Shown: positions 15,701-18,752 of the stretch, piece by piece
How positions within the stretch are numbered: the stretch's first letter is position 1
Layout of the letters: each line of letters starts with the position of its first letter
Source: Bacteroidales bacterium
GTDB lineage: Bacteria > Bacteroidota > Bacteroidia > Bacteroidales > Tenuifilaceae
Length of the DNA: 18,752 nt
Assembly: GCA_003531155.1 (NCBI GenBank)
Contig: DQHR01000116.1
Location: 12,430-31,181 of the forward strand
Direction: 5' to 3'
The notes under the pieces: generated by a model
What the model saw: only the letters and a program-made list of their open reading frames with translations
The model's database searches: none
Told to the model about the DNA's origin: nothing
Position numbers and translations under genes: made by a program

Positions 15701-17896
15701 CTAGTTTCCTAATTCGGATAAGAATTTAATCCTTATTAACCTAATCTCTTCTTCGTTGAAGTCCTCATCACCAAGATATTTCAAAGCTTCGTCAATTGAC
15801 TCAGTTTCTGCCTCATCGTGGAAATAGGTAAAGATTTCATCTCGTTTCTCCTCTTCGATGGTTTTATCGATATAGTAATCGATATTAATCTTAGTTCCAG
15901 AGTTAACAATTGCTTCTATCTCGTTAAGGAGTTCAGACATTTCAAGATTTTTTGCATTTGCAATATCTTCCAAATCCATCTTACGATCTATACTTTGTAT
16001 TATGAATACTTTTAGAAGCGATTTATTGGCAATTGATTTCACCACCATATCCTGAGGACGGATGATCTCCTTATCGTCAACATATGCTTTAATTAGATCG
16101 ATAAACTCTTTCCCATATCGCTTCGCTTTACCAGCTCCTACACCTGATATATTTTGAAGTTCCTCAATGGTAATAGGGTATTGAATTGACATATCCTCGA
16201 GCGATGGATCTTGAAAAATAACGAACGGAGGAAGATTCTTTTTCTTCGAAACCTTTTTCCGAAGATCCTTAAGCATATTAAAGAGTTCATCATCAACTGC
16301 TCCTGATTTTCCTGCAGGTGGCCCCATTGTATCATCATCATCAGCCTCCTCGTATTCATGATCCTGAGCAAACATAACATCGTAAGGCTTCTCAAGGAAT
16401 TCCTTACCTTTCTCGGTAAGTAGCATCAACCCATAGTTATCAATATCCTTATCGAGGAACTTAAGAACCATGGCTTGTCGGATTATTGCATTCCAAAACC
16501 GAACATCCTTATCCTGACCCTCACCAAAAGTTTCAAGTTTATTGTGCTTATATGATTTTACAGCTGTATTGGCATTCCCTATTAGGATGTTAATAATATG
16601 ATCTGATTTAAACTTCTCTTTTACAGCAACTACAGTCTCAAGAACCATTTGAAGATATTCATGACCCTCAAATTGTTGTTTAGGATTCAAACAATTGTCG
16701 CAACAGCCGCAGTTATCCTCTTTGTATTCTTCTCCAAAATAGTGTAAAAGCATTTTCCTGCGACACACTGAGGTCTCGGCATAGGTAACAGTTTCGAGAA
16801 GAAGCTGTTTCCCAATTTCTTGCTCAGCAACAGGTTTACCCTGCATAAATTTCTCAAGTTTCTGAATATCCTTATAGCTGTAAAAGGTAATACATTGCCC
16901 TTCGCCACCATCCCTACCAGAGCGGCCTGTTTCCTGATAATATCCTTCAAGGCTTTTGGGAATATCGTAGTGAATTACATAACGAACATCGGGTTTATCG
17001 ATACCCATTCCAAATGCGATGGTTGCAACAATTACATCAACATCTTCCATCAAGTATTTATCCTGATTCCCAGAGCGAGTATTAGAATCCATCCCAGCAT
17101 GGTAAGCTAGAGCCTTAATCCCATTAACCTTAAGTATTTCGGCTAATTCTTCAACCTTCTTACGGCTTAAACAGTATATTATCCCTGACTTACCCGTGTT
17201 ATTTTTGATATACTTAATAATCTCCTTTGTAGCATTAACCTTGGGTCGTATTTCGTAATACAGATTTGGCCTATTGAATGATGATTTAAAAACGTTAGCA
17301 TCAAGCATTCCGAGATTTTTCTGAATATCGCTTTGCACTTTAGGTGTAGCAGTTGCAGTTAGAGCAATAAGCGGAGCATTACCAATTTCGTTTATAATTG
17401 GGCGAATCCGACGATATTCAGGTCTAAAATCATGACCCCATTCTGAAATACAATGAGCCTCATCTATTGCATAAAATGATATCTTGACTCCTTTAAGAAA
17501 TTGAATATTCTCCTCCTTCGTAAGCGATTCGGGAGCAACATATAACATCTTAGTGACACCCGAAGTAACATCTTGCCTTACTTTTTGAATCTGAGCTTTA
17601 TTTAACGATGAATTCATAAAATGTGCAACACCATCATCTACACTAAAACTACGCATAGCATCAACCTGATTCTTCATCAATGCAATAAGTGGGGAAATAA
17701 TAATGGCTGTTCCTTCCATTATTAAAGCAGGGAGTTGATAACAAAGGGACTTCCCTCCACCTGTTGGCATAAGAACAAAAGTATCATTCCCAGCCAATAC
17801 GTTCCGAATAATCACTTCCTGATTTCCCTTAAAATGGCTAAAACCAAAATACTTATTTAAATATTCATTTAAAGATATTTCTGCGTTGATGCTCAT
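15701..17896 (-). CDS. recQ: ATP-dependent DNA helicase RecQ
   Basis: A 731-residue 3'-5' DNA helicase for recombination and replication-fork repair. Motif 0 has the conserved Gln26 (FKGNQEVI). Walker A is MPTGGGKSLCYQLP with Lys49, DEAH lies at 145-148 within AIDEAHCISEWGHDFRPEYR, and motif III is LTATATP. The second lobe has VDVIVATIAFGMGIDKPDV and the motif VI YYQETGRSGRDG. The RQC zinc site is Cys378, Cys396, Cys399 and Cys402, with an extra Cys398. After an acidic linker an HRDC domain follows near 525-600 (ISGVGAGKAKRYG), then a helical C-terminal tail of about 115 residues with a probable helix-turn-helix, common in Bacteroidota RecQ. All key residues are intact. It is a single gene, divergent from kdsD, with its own terminator. 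Confidence 0.96.
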   Translation of the reverse strand: MSINAEISLNEYLNKYFGFSHFKGNQEVIIRNVLAGNDTFVLMPTGGGKSLCYQLPALIMEGTAIIISPLIALMKNQVDAMRSFSVDDGVAHFMNSSLNKAQIQKVRQDVTSGVTKMLYVAPESLTKEENIQFLKGVKISFYAIDEAHCISEWGHDFRPEYRRIRPIINEIGNAPLIALTATATPKVQSDIQKNLGMLDANVFKSSFNRPNLYYEIRPKVNATKEIIKYIKNNTGKSGIIYCLSRKKVEELAEILKVNGIKALAYHAGMDSNTRSGNQDKYLMEDVDVIVATIAFGMGIDKPDVRYVIHYDIPKSLEGYYQETGRSGRDGGEGQCITFYSYKDIQKLEKFMQGKPVAEQEIGKQLLLETVTYAETSVCRRKMLLHYFGEEYKEDNCGCCDNCLNPKQQFEGHEYLQMVLETVVAVKEKFKSDHIINILIGNANTAVKSYKHNKLETFGEGQDKDVRFWNAIIRQAMVLKFLDKDIDNYGLMLLTEKGKEFLEKPYDVMFAQDHEYEEADDDDTMGPPAGKSGAVDDELFNMLKDLRKKVSKKKNLPPFVIFQDPSLEDMSIQYPITIEELQNISGVGAGKAKRYGKEFIDLIKAYVDDKEIIRPQDMVVKSIANKSLLKVFIIQSIDRKMDLEDIANAKNLEMSELLNEIEAIVNSGTKINIDYYIDKTIEEEKRDEIFTYFHDEAETESIDEALKYLGDEDFNEEEIRLIRIKFLSELGN

Positions 17897-18027
17897 ATTT
17901 GAAATTCCTTCGAATTTTAGTTTCTAAAATTTAACTTAACCTGTAACTTTTATCGTTTTTAATTATCTTAATTTATATGTTTAATATTGTTTAAAAGTTT
18001 GCACAACTAACATAAACCAAAAAACAA

Positions 18028-18035
18028 TACTTTTG
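18028..18035 (+). promoter_or_regulatory. Candidate -7 element of kdsD
   Basis: TACTTTTG is an exact TAnnTTTG match in the recQ-kdsD divergent gap. The nearest TTTG upstream (17998-18001) is 26 nt away, too far for a normal -33. The implied leader of about 75 nt contains a short inverted repeat (gtctttt 18073-18079 / aaaagac 18093-18099). Confidence 0.4.
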
Positions 18036-18117
18036 TACTTTAAATTTACTAAGAATTCTTTTATAAACGCTTGTCTTTTTCGGTTTTTGATTAAAAGACG
18101 TTAAAATAAGCTAAATC

Positions 18118-18752
18118 ATGACTACTGATATAAAACAACTCGCTATTCAGACCATCAAAACCGAAGCGGAAGCAATTGGCAAACTCGCTGCATTAGTGGA
18201 TGATGACTTTGAAAAAAGCGTATCGGTTATCTATAACGGAAAAGGTAGGGTAATTGTTACAGGGATTGGAAAAAGCGCAATAATTGCAAATAAAATTGTT
18301 GCAACACTTAACTCAACGGGGACACCTGCCATTTTCATGCATGCTGCCGACGCAATTCATGGTGATTTGGGGATCATCCAACCCGACGACGTAATTATCT
18401 GCCTTTCAAAAAGTGGTAGCACACCTGAAATTAAAGTATTAATCCCACTAATTAGAAATTTAGGCAACAAGATCATAGCTATTGTCTCAAGCACCAACTC
18501 ATACCTTGCGCAGCAATCAGACTATGTGCTAAAAGCCACTGTAGATAAAGAAGCTTGTCCAAACAATCTTGCTCCTACCTCAAGCACAACAGCCCAACTT
18601 GTAATTGGTGATGCCCTTGCTGTTTGTTTACTTAAGTTGAGAGGATTTACTCCAGATGATTTTGCACGAGTTCATCCAGGTGGTTCGTTGGGAAAAAAAT
18701 TGTACATGAGAGTTTCAGACCTTTTCGTTCATGTACAATTTTTTTCCCAACG
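18118..18752 (+). CDS. kdsD: D-arabinose-5-phosphate isomerase, KpsF/GutQ family (3' partial)
   Basis: The open frame runs from the ATG at 18118 to the window end, 211 codons plus two bases, with no stop. The SIS domain is clear: VTGIGKSAIIANKIVATLNS, MHAADAIHGDLGII, ICLSKSGSTPEIKVLIP, and the conserved ACPNNLAPTSSTTAQL and FARVHPGGSLGKKLY. The enzyme interconverts ribulose-5-phosphate and arabinose-5-phosphate, the first step of KDO synthesis for lipopolysaccharide. The two CBS domains that normally follow are beyond the window. Family members continue after RVSDL with a charged, non-repeated stretch; here the frame instead reads VHVQFFSQ, which is the exact reverse complement of upstream bases (see the repeat at 18686-18752). 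I trust the coding sequence only to about 18728. Confidence 0.9.
   Translation, partial: MTTDIKQLAIQTIKTEAEAIGKLAALVDDDFEKSVSVIYNGKGRVIVTGIGKSAIIANKIVATLNSTGTPAIFMHAADAIHGDLGIIQPDDVIICLSKSGSTPEIKVLIPLIRNLGNKIIAIVSSTNSYLAQQSDYVLKATVDKEACPNNLAPTSSTTAQLVIGDALAVCLLKLRGFTPDDFARVHPGGSLGKKLYMRVSDLFVHVQFFSQ
18686..18752. repeat. Perfect 24-bp inverted repeat at the sequence end (probable assembly fold-back)
   Basis: Bases 18686-18709 and 18729-18752 are exact reverse complements, separated by 19 nt. The right arm ends at the last base of the window. The left arm lies in conserved kdsD codons (SLGKKLYM), so the right arm is the anomalous one. Confidence 0.9.

Noticed and set aside
18073..18099. Leader stem-loop (gtctttt / aaaagac) before kdsD
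   Set aside because: Only 7 AT-rich pairs with a 13-nt loop; expected by chance in such sequence and without a riboswitch-like core.
1..18752. CRISPR arrays, tRNA or rRNA genes, insertion-sequence transposases
   Set aside because: No regularly spaced repeats, no tRNA-like cloverleaf that I could recognise in the intergenic gaps, and no transposase or integrase motifs in any open frame.

Overview
The window is AT-rich bacterial DNA that reads as Bacteroidota, probably a Bacteroidales-like anaerobe (the order is inferred). The evidence is a type IX secretion sorting domain, a SusC-type TonB plug inside a protein, promoter-like sites of the TAnnTTTG kind, the long bacteroidotal form of pyrroline-5-carboxylate dehydrogenase, and few strong Shine-Dalgarno sites.

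Layout. A rho-independent terminator of an off-window gene lies at 68-102. It is followed on + by an SH3b lipoprotein with a multi-pass membrane tail (167-1012). Convergent to it is a 1972-residue alpha-2-macroglobulin-like protein on - (1078-6996), which carries a carboxypeptidase-D-regulatory domain plus a SusC-type TonB plug in its middle. From 7058 to 10667 on - lies a tungstate/molybdate uptake operon in the order ModE-like regulator, wtpA (binding lipoprotein), wtpB (permease), wtpC (ATPase). Divergent from it is pruA (10952-12589, +), which ends in a strong terminator shared convergently with a T9SS-sorted secreted protein (12647-13675, -). A two-gene ABC-2 exporter (13770-15499, -) and a recQ helicase with its own terminator (15701-17896, -) follow. 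A kdsD/kpsF-type sugar-phosphate isomerase on + (from 18118) runs off the window.

How the genes fit together. The regulator, WtpA, WtpB and WtpC form a complete import system: an anchored lipoprotein captures the oxyanion, the permease translocates it, the ATPase (with a C-terminal TOBE-like domain) powers and may sense it, and the ModE-type winged helix probably controls transcription. The exporter pair is a second complete ABC unit. The remaining genes are housekeeping (proline catabolism, DNA repair, KDO synthesis) or envelope proteins.

Most notable. A 361-bp island (8941-9301) is wedged between wtpA and wtpB. It consists of a decayed GIY-YIG nuclease gene (N-terminal frameshift, YIG to YIS, and an amber codon where the family has Trp) bracketed by two inverted copies of a 27-bp palindromic repeat. 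One copy supplies the apparent start codon of wtpB. The other forms a terminator-like hairpin just after wtpA. I suspect a small palindrome-plus-nuclease mobile unit. Also notable are the A2M/TonB-plug fusion and a perfect 24-bp inverted repeat ending exactly at the last base of the window inside kdsD, which looks like a contig-end fold-back artefact rather than biology.
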